Positions 1 to 8,647 of a DNA stretch of 64,000 nucleotides are shown here, one piece after another. The stretch comes from Euzebyales bacterium (GTDB lineage Bacteria > Actinomycetota > Nitriliruptoria > Euzebyales > JAHELV01). Under the pieces are notes generated by a model. That model was not told the DNA's origin, did no database searches, and saw nothing but the letters and a program-made list of their open reading frames with translations. Made by a program: the position numbers and the translations under genes. The stretch is taken from NCBI GenBank assembly GCA_036374135.1, contig DASUUK010000112.1, forward strand, positions 1 through 64,000, given 5' to 3'. How positions within the stretch are numbered: the first letter of the stretch is position 1; each line of letters begins with the position of its first letter.

Positions 1-250
1 GGCGTGGACGCACGCGGACCTCCCCGCACGTAGAGCCCGGTCACACGCGATCCTCCACAAATCATCTGTGCCGGCCGTGCAGGGAGGTAGCCCCCAAACT
101 ACCCGCGGTGCCATTCAATAACCGTGGTCATGGGGGAGCCCCAGGACCGCCCGCCGTGTGCCTCCGCATGCGGTGGCGTACCGAACCGGTCCCATGCTCG
201 CAGCCACGCAGATCTGACCTCCCCCTGTACTTCTGCGTAAGGACGCATCC

Positions 251-2251
251 ATGCGAGCTACATCCGTGACCTCGGTGTTCAGACGAACACCGCTCCGCCT
301 GGCCTTGCTGATCGGCACGGCCCTCATCCTGCTCCTGACTTCACTCGTACCGGCATTCGCCAGTCACCCCGAGGCCTCCCTCCCGGGCAGCAACTTCGAG
401 ATCGACGAGGACGCGAACCTTAAGGTCGACGATCCGGCTCCGCCGTCGTTGGACTGGGCCAATGTCACCGAGATCCGGGCGACCGACGCGGTGAACGGCA
501 CAGGCGACGACTCCTATGCGGGCGGCGTGAAGGAGGACACCGTCTGTCCGGGAGCAACAACCGACTCGATTCCGCCCAACAAGAGCGACCTGCTGAGCTT
601 CCACTTCTATGAGGAGGCCGGCACCGGCGGGCACCCGGGGTACGTGAACCTCGCCTGGAGTCGCGTCTCGGAGCCATCCGGGACGACGCTCATGGACTTC
701 GAGTTCAACCAGTCGGACACCCCCTGCACGTCCGGACCCAACGTCCTCCGCACCCCCGGTGACCTGCTCATCGAGTACGCCATCGACCAAGGCGGCGCAC
801 GCGCCGACGTCACGGTGCGGGAGTGGAGCGGCACTGCGTGGGGTCCGACGATGGACCTCGACGAGCCGTCGCCGATCTGCGGTGGCAACCCGTGCGCAAC
901 CGGCACGATCAACCAGTCACCGATCCCCGCTGCGGAATCTGACGGACTCATCTCTGAAGGGTCGAAGCAGGCGCGGACATTCGGAGAGGCACAGATCGAC
1001 CTGCGGCTGATCTTCGATGACGAGAGCTGCGCGTCGTTCGGCAGCGCGATGTTGAAGAGCCGGTCGTCGGACGCGTTCAACTCCCAGCTGAAGGACTTCG
1101 TGGCACCGGTTCCGATCGACCTGCAGAACTGCGGCAACGTCATCATCCGCAAGCAGACCGACCCTGACGGCGCGACGGCGGTCTTCGGCTACACGAAGAA
1201 CTTCCCGACCGATCCGACCACGCCGAACACCTTCAGTCTGATGGACGGCGGCGTCAAGAACTTCAACAACGACGTGCTGTTCGGCACGGGATACACCGTT
1301 GACGAGACCGACATCCCGAGTGGGTGGGACTTCGTTGAGGTGGACTGCAGCGCGAGCACAGGGGTGACGCCAACGATCAACGGGTCGTTGGTGACGTTCG
1401 ACATCGACTCCGACGACGACGTCCTCGACTGCACGTACTTCAATGAAGCGCGTGGCACGATCATCGTCGAGAAGATCACGAACTCCAGGACCGGTTCGTT
1501 CGAGTTCACGTCGAACACCTTGACGCCGTCGCCGTTCACCCTGACGACGACAGCGACCGGCAATGCGGGCAAGGACTCGCGGACGTTCGGTGATCTGGTG
1601 CCAGGCACGTTCGACGTCGCCGAGACCGTCCCGGCCGGATGGAACCTGGTGTCGTCCACGTGCGACGACGGCAGCGATCCAGCATCGATCGGCCTGGATG
1701 CTGGCGAGACGGTGACGTGCACGTTCACCGACGAACCGGAGACTGGCGCGATCCTGATCTCAAAGACGCGCAAGCACGCCGCAGCCGGATCTGATGTCGA
1801 CCCACATGCGGGTGTCGAATTCACCATCACCGGGGGCGACCTGCCTGCCGGCGGGACCACCGTCACGACGGGCCCCAACGGCCAGGCGTGCCTCGACGGC
1901 CTGAGCCTCAGCTCCTTCGTCGGTGACTACACCGTCACCGAGAGCGTGCCGTCCGGCTATGTGGCCGACGGCGACACGGCTAAGCCCGGCACCGTGACCG
2001 CTGAGTCGGAGTGTGGTGACGGCAACGAGGCCGGTGTGAGCTTCAGCAACACACCGCTGACTGACGTCACAGTGTCGGTCGACTCGCAGGTCGACGGCGG
2101 CACGGCGTCGAGCATCGTCTGCACCGACTCGGACGGCAACGTGTCGGAGGGGGCCACCGAGGCAAACGGTGACGGGTCGCTGACGGTCACCGACCTGTTG
2201 CCGACCGATCCGACCGTCACGCTGACGTGCCAGATCACCGTCGACCCGTAG
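251..2251 (+). CDS. Secreted protein with prealbumin-like/SpaA-type repeat domains
   Basis: A 666-residue exported protein. Residues 1-37 form a typical Sec signal peptide: basic start, long hydrophobic core, AFA cleavage site before SHPEA. Residues of roughly 40-290 match no family I recognise. From about residue 295 to 600 there are three beta-rich units that each open with a V/I-rich strand followed by K (VIIRKQTD, TIIVEKITN, AILISKTRK) and close on a C-T-F/Y or S-F-x-N pattern. This is the style of prealbumin-like or SpaA adhesin repeats. A last beta domain ends at residue 666. Cysteines are frequent and could form disulfides outside the cell. There is no LPXTG sorting signal and no C-terminal membrane segment, so release or non-covalent surface attachment is likely. 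The AAGGA ribosome site lies 7 bases before the ATG. Function unknown; a structural or adhesive role is inference. Confidence 0.85.
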   Translation: MRATSVTSVFRRTPLRLALLIGTALILLLTSLVPAFASHPEASLPGSNFEIDEDANLKVDDPAPPSLDWANVTEIRATDAVNGTGDDSYAGGVKEDTVCPGATTDSIPPNKSDLLSFHFYEEAGTGGHPGYVNLAWSRVSEPSGTTLMDFEFNQSDTPCTSGPNVLRTPGDLLIEYAIDQGGARADVTVREWSGTAWGPTMDLDEPSPICGGNPCATGTINQSPIPAAESDGLISEGSKQARTFGEAQIDLRLIFDDESCASFGSAMLKSRSSDAFNSQLKDFVAPVPIDLQNCGNVIIRKQTDPDGATAVFGYTKNFPTDPTTPNTFSLMDGGVKNFNNDVLFGTGYTVDETDIPSGWDFVEVDCSASTGVTPTINGSLVTFDIDSDDDVLDCTYFNEARGTIIVEKITNSRTGSFEFTSNTLTPSPFTLTTTATGNAGKDSRTFGDLVPGTFDVAETVPAGWNLVSSTCDDGSDPASIGLDAGETVTCTFTDEPETGAILISKTRKHAAAGSDVDPHAGVEFTITGGDLPAGGTTVTTGPNGQACLDGLSLSSFVGDYTVTESVPSGYVADGDTAKPGTVTAESECGDGNEAGVSFSNTPLTDVTVSVDSQVDGGTASSIVCTDSDGNVSEGATEANGDGSLTVTDLLPTDPTVTLTCQITVDP

Positions 2252-2279
2252 GGTCATCGTGATGTAGCGCATCCCACCT

Positions 2280-2310
2280 GGACGGGGCCGGCCACCGGTC
2301 GGCCCCGTCC
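2280..2310. terminator. Bidirectional hairpin terminator
   Basis: A perfect 11-bp inverted repeat (GGACGGGGCCG and its complement) with a 9-base loop lies 28 bases after the stop of the secreted-protein gene and 16 bases before the stop of the convergent gene. No T-run follows, as is common in actinobacteria. Confidence 0.6.
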
Positions 2311-2326
2311 ACGTTGTCGGTGCCCT

Positions 2327-2656
2327 CTAGCTCTGGCGGCCCTCGCCCGTGTCCGTGTCGTTCACGCCGAGCTGGTCGGCGAGGTCGGTGAACTCCCGGA
2401 CGCGATCGATCGCGTCGTCGCCGAGACCGGCGGCCGCCAGTCGGCTCGCTTCCTCGCCCACCTCGGTCAGTTCGCCGTCGCCATTTACGACCTCGACGTC
2501 GGCGACCTCGCGGCCGACGGCGTCCTGCAGCATCTGCACCAGCACGGTCCGATAGGTGCCGGTCGAGCGCGCGATGGCCGCCAGACGATTGCGGACCGTG
2601 GTAGGCGATGCCGCCACGACGCTGGCTGCCGCGGCCATCGTCATCGGGTCGGCCAT
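2327..2656 (-). CDS. Small hypothetical protein
   Basis: A 109-residue soluble, acidic, alanine-rich protein that I do not recognise. A hydrophobic Ala/Val/Met stretch lies near residues 5-17, the middle looks helical, and the C-terminal half is rich in Asp and Glu. Support for a real gene comes from a strong GGGAGGG ribosome site 7 bases before the ATG, and from its position: convergent with the secreted protein across a shared hairpin and divergent from the next gene. It contains no cysteine and no catalytic motif I can name. Confidence 0.6.
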   Translation of the reverse strand: MADPMTMAAAASVVAASPTTVRNRLAAIARSTGTYRTVLVQMLQDAVGREVADVEVVNGDGELTEVGEEASRLAAAGLGDDAIDRVREFTDLADQLGVNDTDTGEGRQS

Positions 2657-2801
2657 CGGCGATCCCTCCCGCTCAGCACCTGATCGGGCTCAGCACACAA
2701 CCTGCGGGGCATCCCGTTCACTCGACTCATGCTACTCAGCACGACCATCGACGACACCATCGATCGGGCGCACGCGGCGACGTGATCTACGCTGCTCGCC
2801 G

Positions 2802-3500
2802 ATGGGGGACTTCGTCTGGCCCGTGGTCGCCGCCGCAGCCGTCGCCGTGGCGTTCGTCGCGCTGTCGCTGGGCCGAACCGAAGAGCAGCGATGGCTGCGG
2901 TCGTGGTGTTCGTGGTGGAGCTGGTGGCGGTACAAGCTCGCAGTCATCGCCGTGCACGGCCTGGCGGCCGCTGTCGGCGCGGGCGTCGCTCGGGGGTTGC
3001 TGACGTGGCGGCCGATGCCGCAGGCCGGCGTCGACATGCTGGCCGACGAGGTGTCCGAGCAGTTCGCGATGGTCGTGTCGTGGATCATCGACGGGCTCGG
3101 GTACGCGGTGTTGACGGAGGCACTGCTGCGCGCCGACGCGACGCCCTCGCACTTCGATCCCGTCGGACAAACGCACGGCCTCGCCGGACCCGTCACAACG
3201 GGGTTGCGTCGCGAGGTGGCCCGCTCGACGACGCTCGCGATCACCGACTACCTGCAGGGCCTGGACCCCGACGCCCTCCATGCGCTGACGCGACGCCTCG
3301 CACTCCGTGCGGGCATGGGGCCGATCAACAGCATGGCACTCGTCGACAGCGTCAACGACGAGTTCGAGGCCATAGCGGCGGCGCCGGACAGCGCGGAGGC
3401 ACAGAGTCGTCGCAGCGTCATGGAGGACGACGCGGCCACCTGGATCGCCGACCAGCACGTTGGACGCGCGGAAGCCCAACAGTGGAGCCGTACGGACTGA
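2802..3500 (+). CDS. Hypothetical membrane-anchored protein
   Basis: A 232-residue protein of unknown function. The N-terminus (MGDFVWPVV...) is a hydrophobic helix of about 20 residues, followed by a Trp-rich basic loop. A second hydrophobic, glycine-rich helix lies near residues 46-66, and a third weaker one around residues 85-105. The rest is soluble and helical. The ATG at 2802 was chosen because the protein then opens directly with the membrane segment; the reading frame is open further upstream, but that part looks like non-coding composition. A TACGCT element about 10 bases before the ATG could be a -10 box giving a very short leader. The gene converges on the phosphate-transport pair. 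Confidence 0.6.
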   Translation: MGDFVWPVVAAAAVAVAFVALSLGRTEEQRWLRSWCSWWSWWRYKLAVIAVHGLAAAVGAGVARGLLTWRPMPQAGVDMLADEVSEQFAMVVSWIIDGLGYAVLTEALLRADATPSHFDPVGQTHGLAGPVTTGLRREVARSTTLAITDYLQGLDPDALHALTRRLALRAGMGPINSMALVDSVNDEFEAIAAAPDSAEAQSRRSVMEDDAATWIADQHVGRAEAQQWSRTD

Positions 3501-3532
3501 GTTGGTTCACGTGCTCCGTCCCGCGGCCGCTC

Positions 3533-4171
3533 TCAGCCGCGCTTGAGCGCCCCCGAGATCAGGGCGTCCGCGGCCGAGGCGAGGCGCAGCCCCGCCACGT
3601 CGAGGCGCCGAAGCAGTTCGCGGTCCCGCAGCGTGCGCATCGTGACCTCGCCGCCACCCAGTAGCTCCGCCATCTCGTCGTGGAACGCGTCGCGCGCCTC
3701 GTTCGCCTTCTTGGCGGCGCGCGCCGGCCCGGCGGCCTCGGTGACGTCGTCCTCCAGCCTGCTGATCGCGCCTTCGAGCTCGTCGAGCCCCTGTGCGAGT
3801 GCCTCCAGCGGTGCGACGAAGCGCTCCCCGGGCTCCGCGGCGTACATGTCGCACTCGACCGCGAAGTCCCTGAGGTTGTCGAGCACATCATCGATGAATC
3901 CCGACAGGCGGTAGAGGTCCTCGCCGTCGATCGGGGTCGTCAGTGCGCGCGCGAGCTCGGTCAGCAGCTCGGTCCGCGCATCGTCGCCGGCGTGCTCCAG
4001 GTCGACGATCTCCTCGCAGACCTGGCCCGCCGGCCGGCCGTCGCGCTGCGCGTCGATGAGGGCGCGCGCCGCCTGGGCGGCCACCGTGGTCTGCTGCCGG
4101 AGCAGGTCGACGAACAGGCCGTCGCTGCGGCCGAGCAGGTCGTTCCACCACCGCTTCGTCCGACCAGTCAT
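3533..4171 (-). CDS. DUF47/PhoU-like accessory protein of PiT transporter
   Basis: A 212-residue all-helical cytoplasmic protein of the DUF47 (Pit accessory) family. The start MTGRTKRWWNDLLGR, the helix with IVDLEHAGDDARTELL and the LSGFIDDVLDN segment are typical of this PhoU-like bundle. The last part (LRDRELLRRLDVAGLRLASAAD) is the usual C-terminal helix. Members accompany PiT permeases and are thought to modulate phosphate uptake. The ATG lies one base after the TGA of the permease gene, so the two are almost certainly translated together. Other in-frame starts further upstream lie inside the permease gene and are less likely. Confidence 0.88.
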   Translation of the reverse strand: MTGRTKRWWNDLLGRSDGLFVDLLRQQTTVAAQAARALIDAQRDGRPAGQVCEEIVDLEHAGDDARTELLTELARALTTPIDGEDLYRLSGFIDDVLDNLRDFAVECDMYAAEPGERFVAPLEALAQGLDELEGAISRLEDDVTEAAGPARAAKKANEARDAFHDEMAELLGGGEVTMRTLRDRELLRRLDVAGLRLASAADALISGALKRG

Positions 4172-4172
4172 G

Positions 4173-5099
4173 TCACACCCCTCGCACGATCCAGGCGCCC
4201 GCGGCGCCCGTCGCCGCCGCCGACGGCAGCGTGATGACCCACGCAACGGCAAGCTGCCCTGCCACGCGCCACCGCACACGGCGGACCCCGCGCAGCATGC
4301 CTGTGCCGACCAGCCCACCGGTGATCGACTGGGTCATGCTGACGGGAACACCCAAGGCCGCGCTCGAGATGACCGCGGCCGCGCCACCCAACTGGGCCGT
4401 GACCTCCTCGGCGGGACCCACGCGGACGATGGCGCCGCTCAACGTCCCTGCGGCGGCACGCATCCCGGCCGCGGCGCCGACGGCGAACAGCAGTGCGATG
4501 CCGATCGCGGTCACCGGCACGACGCCGACCGATGTGACGGCGACGACGGCGATCATCTTCTGCCCGTCGTTGGCCGCGTAGGCGATGGCCTGCGCGACGG
4601 TCGCCAGCACACCGAGTGCGGCGAGCCCACGCGAGCCACCCCGCGCCATCGCGCCCGCAGACACGCTTGTCAGCAGCTGCGCCAGCACCCCACCGACGAT
4701 GGGCGCCGCGATGCCGATGAGCACGACCTGCACGACACCGCCGGCGATCACGGGCATGCCCAGCCCGACGCCCGCGCCGATGATGCCACCGACCATGCCC
4801 AGTGTCAGGCTCGTCGGCAGTCCCGCACGCGTGAGCAGCCCCACCACCACGATCGCGGCGGCGACGCCGACCGTGATGACGGTCGGCGTGCGATCCTGCG
4901 ATGCGCGCACGAGCCCCGACGTGAGCGTATCAGCCACGCCGGTGCCCACCAGCAGTGGAACGGCGGCCAGGGCGACCACCAGCGTCAGGATGACCGTGAG
5001 CGGCGGCACCCGCGGCACCCGCAGCTGGGATGCCACCATGGCGCCGCCGTCGTTCGCGCCGTTGACGACGGCGAAGGCGGCGGCGAGCAACATCAGCAT
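4173..5099 (-). CDS. PiT-family inorganic phosphate transporter
   Basis: A 308-residue integral membrane protein, the proton- or cation-coupled phosphate permease of the PiT family. The duplicated signature is visible: NGANDGGAMVA near residue 13 in the N-terminal half and AYAANDGQKM in the second half, each ending a membrane helix. The C-terminal half carries the conserved SMTQSITGGLVGTG loop. About nine or ten hydrophobic segments can be counted. At roughly 310 residues it belongs to the shorter bacterial PiT group. The ATG at 5099 has AAGGTGG 6 bases upstream; a second ATG two codons later is possible. It is first in a two-gene operon with the DUF47 partner one base downstream. Confidence 0.9.
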   Translation of the reverse strand: MLMLLAAAFAVVNGANDGGAMVASQLRVPRVPPLTVILTLVVALAAVPLLVGTGVADTLTSGLVRASQDRTPTVITVGVAAAIVVVGLLTRAGLPTSLTLGMVGGIIGAGVGLGMPVIAGGVVQVVLIGIAAPIVGGVLAQLLTSVSAGAMARGGSRGLAALGVLATVAQAIAYAANDGQKMIAVVAVTSVGVVPVTAIGIALLFAVGAAAGMRAAAGTLSGAIVRVGPAEEVTAQLGGAAAVISSAALGVPVSMTQSITGGLVGTGMLRGVRRVRWRVAGQLAVAWVITLPSAAATGAAGAWIVRGV

Positions 5100-5234
5100 C
5101 GCCCCACCTTGCGGCCGCGCCCGCGTCGTAGCAAGTCCGTGGCATCCGATGCGCTGGTCGCGTCCACTCCCCGGTATCGCCCGACGGGGGTACCGTGGCA
5201 CTTGACGGCGATGCGCCGTCGGGGCTGAGCCGCG

Positions 5235-6395
5235 ATGAGCTGGGAGCAGGTACCGGACCGCGGTCGGCGTTGGACGCCGGCCGCCGTCGTGCTCGCGCTC
5301 GTGCTGGTGGCGTCGGCGGTGGTCGGCGCGCAGCGGTGGCGCGATGAGTCCGACGGCCTGACGGTCACGTCGGGCGACCCCGACACGACGGGTTCCGACG
5401 TCAGTGGCCCTATCGGTGATCGCGACACCATCGAGTTGGACGCGGCGGTCACCGCGCGCGACGACGGCGGCGCCGCGCTGCTGCCGGATGCGCCACCCAT
5501 GACGATCGCGATCGCAGACTTCGGCGGCTCCATCGAGACGGTGGACACTGCCACCGGACGCCGCAGAGATCACCCGGTCTTCGCCGAGCCACAGCGACTG
5601 AACCCCCAGCAGATGCACGTCGTCGGTGACAGCCTCGTGCTCGACGTCGGCAACCGGGTCATCCGCCTGCCGGACGTGGGCGCCGAACCGCAACAGTTGG
5701 CCACCAACCACCGTAGCGTGCCGACCTCCGACGCCACCTCGGTGTGGATCCACGACGTGGCGGCGCCTCGCGTCGGCGGGGCGGCGACGCGTGTCGGCCT
5801 GGACGACGGGTCGGTGCTCGACCGTGTGTCACTGCCGGCGCTCGCCCAACCGCTGGGCGGCACCGCCGACAGGCTGGTCGTCAGCACGCCCGGCACGGTC
5901 AGCCACATCGGCATCGACGGCGACGCGCGGTTGGTCGCGCGTGGGCAGGGGCTGGTGAGCGACGGCACGAACCTCGCGCGGCTCGACTGCCTCGGCAACA
6001 TGTCGTGCGGCGTTGTGGTCGGCACCATCGACGATCCTGACCGGGCGCGGGTCACGCTGCGCGAAGGCGATGTGCCCGTCGGGGTGTTCGGACCGGCCGG
6101 TGGCGCGTTCTCGCCGGACGGGCGCTGGTTGGCGCTGCCGCTGTACCGGCAACTGCCGAGCGGCGGCTTCGATCAGCCGATGGTCGCCGTGATCGACGTC
6201 GCGCTCGGCACCGAGGTGGGGCGGATGGGCGGATCGCCGCTGACATCGCCCCGCACGCCGCTGGGCTGGTCATCCGACGGCGCCTGGCTGGCCGTCAGCA
6301 CGGGCACGGGCCTGCAGATGTGGAGCACCGAGCAGCGCCGCGCCATTGACCTCGACGTACGGTTCTCGCCGACGTACGCGCTGGCTGTGCGCTGA
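5235..6395 (+). CDS. Membrane-anchored beta-propeller-like protein of unknown function
   Basis: A 386-residue protein with a basic N-terminus, one membrane helix at about residues 14-33 and an extracytoplasmic remainder. The soluble part is built of repeated beta segments. Near the C-terminus are two WD40/TolB-like blade motifs (FSPDGRWLALPLY and WSSDGAWLAVSTG), suggesting a propeller of six or seven blades. A Cys pair (DCLGNMSC) could form a disulfide. No catalytic residues are recognisable, so binding or scaffolding is the safest inference. The gene diverges from the PiT operon and converges on the alpha-glucosidase gene with only 13 bases between stops. Confidence 0.7.
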   Translation: MSWEQVPDRGRRWTPAAVVLALVLVASAVVGAQRWRDESDGLTVTSGDPDTTGSDVSGPIGDRDTIELDAAVTARDDGGAALLPDAPPMTIAIADFGGSIETVDTATGRRRDHPVFAEPQRLNPQQMHVVGDSLVLDVGNRVIRLPDVGAEPQQLATNHRSVPTSDATSVWIHDVAAPRVGGAATRVGLDDGSVLDRVSLPALAQPLGGTADRLVVSTPGTVSHIGIDGDARLVARGQGLVSDGTNLARLDCLGNMSCGVVVGTIDDPDRARVTLREGDVPVGVFGPAGGAFSPDGRWLALPLYRQLPSGGFDQPMVAVIDVALGTEVGRMGGSPLTSPRTPLGWSSDGAWLAVSTGTGLQMWSTEQRRAIDLDVRFSPTYALAVR

Positions 6396-6408
6396 GGTCG
6401 GATCCGGG

Positions 6409-8073
6409 TCAGCCGATCTTCAGCCACACGGCTCCGTCCGGCGGCACCTGCTCGACCGCCTCCGGGTCGCTGTGCAGCAGCACCTCGGCATCCGGCGGGA
6501 TCGCCAGCGGGTCGGCTTCGAGGTTGAGCATGCACACGAATCCGGGATCCCGTGCGATCACCAGCGCATCGGGCGGCCCCTCGAGCCAGCGCATGCCGCC
6601 GTCTCCGAGCGCATCGAGCTCGTGGCGCAGCCGCAGCGCTGTGCGGTACAGGTGCAGGATCGAGTCCGGGTCCGCCTCCAGGGCGGCGACGGTCCGGTCG
6701 CGCCACTCGGGCGGCTGTGGCAGCCACGGTTCGGTGTCCGGGTCGTCGCTGAACCCGAACGGCGGTGCATCGCCGGACCAGGGCAGCGGCACACGGCAGC
6801 CGTCGCGGCCACGCACCGTACGGCCAGATCGCTCCCATGTCGGATCGGTCAGGCGCTCGTCCGGGAGGTCCTCGACCTCGGGCAGGCCGAGCTCCTCGCC
6901 CTGGTACAGGTACACGCTGCCCGGCAGCGCCAGCATCAGCAGCGCCGCCGCTCGCGCTCGACGCAGACCCACAGCCAGATCCGCAACGTGTCCGCGCAGG
7001 TCGTCGAAGTTGTAGCCGCCCACCACGGCGGGATCACGCGCGTAGCGCGACACGTGCCGGGCCACGTCGTGGTTCGACAGCACCCACACCGCCGGCGCGC
7101 CGACCGCCGTCTGCGCCGCCAACGAGCGGTCGATGGCCGACCGCAGCGAGTCGGCGCGCCATGCCGCCATCAGGAAGTCGAAGTTGAACGCGGTGTGCAA
7201 CTCGTCGGGACGGACATAGCGGGCCATGCGTTCGGGAGTGGGGACCCATGCCTCGGCGACGAACACCCGGGGCGGGTCATAGGCATCAGCGATCCGGCGC
7301 CAGCGCTGATACACCGCGTGCACCTCGTCACGGTCCCAGTGGGGATGGTCCGGCGACGGCAGGACGCCGAAGTTCTCGCCCAGGTCGGGCAACCCCTCCT
7401 GCTTGATCAGCGAGTGCGCCACGTCGATACGGAAGCCGTCGGCGCCCCGGTCGAACCAGAAGCGGAGGATGTCGTCGAACTCGGCGCGCAGGCCTTCGTC
7501 GGTCCAGTCGAGATCCGGTTGCTGGGGCGCGAACAAGTGCAGGTACCACTCACCGTCGCTGCCGTCCGGTTCCGTCACACGGCTCCAGGCCTGCCCCCCG
7601 AAGACACTGTGCCAGTCGTTCGGTGGCTGGTCGCCGTTGGTGCCCCGTCCCGGCCGGAACAGGTAGCGCGCACGCTCTGGCGAACCCGGCCCGGCGGCCA
7701 ACGCCGCCTGGAACCACGGGTGGCGGTCCGATGTGTGGTTCGGCACGATATCGAGCAGCACCCGCAAGCCGACCTCGTGCGCGTCGGCGATGAGCGCCTC
7801 GGCATCGGCCAGCGTGCCGAACACGGGCTCGATGTCGCGGTAGTCGGCGACGTCGTAGCCGCCGTCCGCCATCGGCGACGGATACCACGGGTTGATCCAG
7901 ATCGCGTCGACCCCCAGGCGTCGCAGGTGGACCAGCCGCGACCGCAGGCCGGCGATGTCGCCGTTGCCGTCGCCATCACCGTCAGCGAAGCTGCGGATGT
8001 AGACCTGGTAGACGACCGCGTCGCGCCACCAGTCGGTGGCGGACGCGGGCATGCGGGCAGCGTTGGAAACCAC
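6409..8073 (-). CDS. GH13 alpha-glucosidase (oligo-1,6-/alpha-1,4-glucosidase type)
   Basis: A 554-residue cytoplasmic glycoside hydrolase of family 13. The TIM-barrel landmarks are complete: DGDGDGNGDIAGL calcium-loop region near residue 31, DIVPNHTSDRHPWF near 108, GFRIDVAH with nucleophile D217, VFVAEAW with acid/base E274, and LSNHDVARH with transition-state D336. The VPNHTSDRHPWF loop and DWHSVFGG segment are typical of the alpha-glucosidase/oligo-1,6-glucosidase group rather than endo-amylases. GTG start at 8073 with AGGAG 9 bases upstream; the ATG at 8052 has no ribosome site. It is the last gene of the sugar-uptake operon, so it probably hydrolyses imported maltose, isomaltose or related alpha-glucosides to glucose. 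Confidence 0.92.
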   Translation of the reverse strand: MVSNAARMPASATDWWRDAVVYQVYIRSFADGDGDGNGDIAGLRSRLVHLRRLGVDAIWINPWYPSPMADGGYDVADYRDIEPVFGTLADAEALIADAHEVGLRVLLDIVPNHTSDRHPWFQAALAAGPGSPERARYLFRPGRGTNGDQPPNDWHSVFGGQAWSRVTEPDGSDGEWYLHLFAPQQPDLDWTDEGLRAEFDDILRFWFDRGADGFRIDVAHSLIKQEGLPDLGENFGVLPSPDHPHWDRDEVHAVYQRWRRIADAYDPPRVFVAEAWVPTPERMARYVRPDELHTAFNFDFLMAAWRADSLRSAIDRSLAAQTAVGAPAVWVLSNHDVARHVSRYARDPAVVGGYNFDDLRGHVADLAVGLRRARAAALLMLALPGSVYLYQGEELGLPEVEDLPDERLTDPTWERSGRTVRGRDGCRVPLPWSGDAPPFGFSDDPDTEPWLPQPPEWRDRTVAALEADPDSILHLYRTALRLRHELDALGDGGMRWLEGPPDALVIARDPGFVCMLNLEADPLAIPPDAEVLLHSDPEAVEQVPPDGAVWLKIG

Positions 8074-8104
8074 GGGCGGGAACTCCTGAGATGTCGAGCG
8101 ACAA

Positions 8105-8647
8105 CTACGCGGTGGGACGGACGCCGAACAGGTCAGCGACGCCGACCGCCGTGAAGGGCAGCGCCGGGGCGATCACCGCGGTCGGCGTGAACGCGACCAT
8201 CATGCCGCCGAGCGCCAGGAGCGTCACGACCGCCGCAGCGATCGCCCGGTTGTGCCAGGTCACACCCTCGGGCAGCGACACGGTGATCACCGCGCCGGCT
8301 GCGTACCCGGCGATCAGCGAAGCGAGCGGGTTGCCGAAGATCAGCAACGGCAGGCCGACCACAAGCGCCAGGCCCATGCCGTAGAAGACCTTGAGCGGCC
8401 AGTCCTCTCGACGCGAGATCAGCGCGACGGTGATGAACGCGAACGGGATCAACAGCGCCGACAGGCCGACACCGTACGCCGCGATCATCAGACCGTTCGC
8501 CGACGAGTTCGCGGGTGTGCCGACGTTGGCGACCGTCAGTCCGTAGGCCATCGCCCAGTAGCTGATGACCACGTACAGCGTGCCGATCGCCAGCGCGGCC
8601 CAGCGTCGGTTGCCTGTGACCGGGCGACGGGAACCCGTGAGTGTCAG
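8105..8647 (-). CDS. Small integral membrane protein in sugar-transport operon
   Basis: About 180 residues with five to six hydrophobic helices; no family recognised. The frame is open into the preceding permease gene, but composition there is that of the permease. The likely start is a rare CTG at 8647, which overlaps the permease TGA in a CTGA arrangement and has GGTGAAGGG just upstream. A GTG or ATG in frame exists only more than 100 bases inside the permease gene. It sits between the last permease and the alpha-glucosidase, so it is co-transcribed with them. A role in sugar uptake or sensing is inference from position only. Confidence 0.6.
   Translation of the reverse strand: MTLTGSRRPVTGNRRWAALAIGTLYVVISYWAMAYGLTVANVGTPANSSANGLMIAAYGVGLSALLIPFAFITVALISRREDWPLKVFYGMGLALVVGLPLLIFGNPLASLIAGYAAGAVITVSLPEGVTWHNRAIAAAVVTLLALGGMMVAFTPTAVIAPALPFTAVGVADLFGVRPTA

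Noticed and set aside
3522-3541. Terminator between the 232-residue protein and DUF47 gene
   Set aside because: The stem has only 6 bp and overlaps the DUF47 stop codon; too weak to list.
6358-8154. Long open frames on the plus strand across the alpha-glucosidase gene
   Set aside because: Arg/Gln/His-rich translations without any motif; they are mirror frames of a GH13 gene with all catalytic residues.
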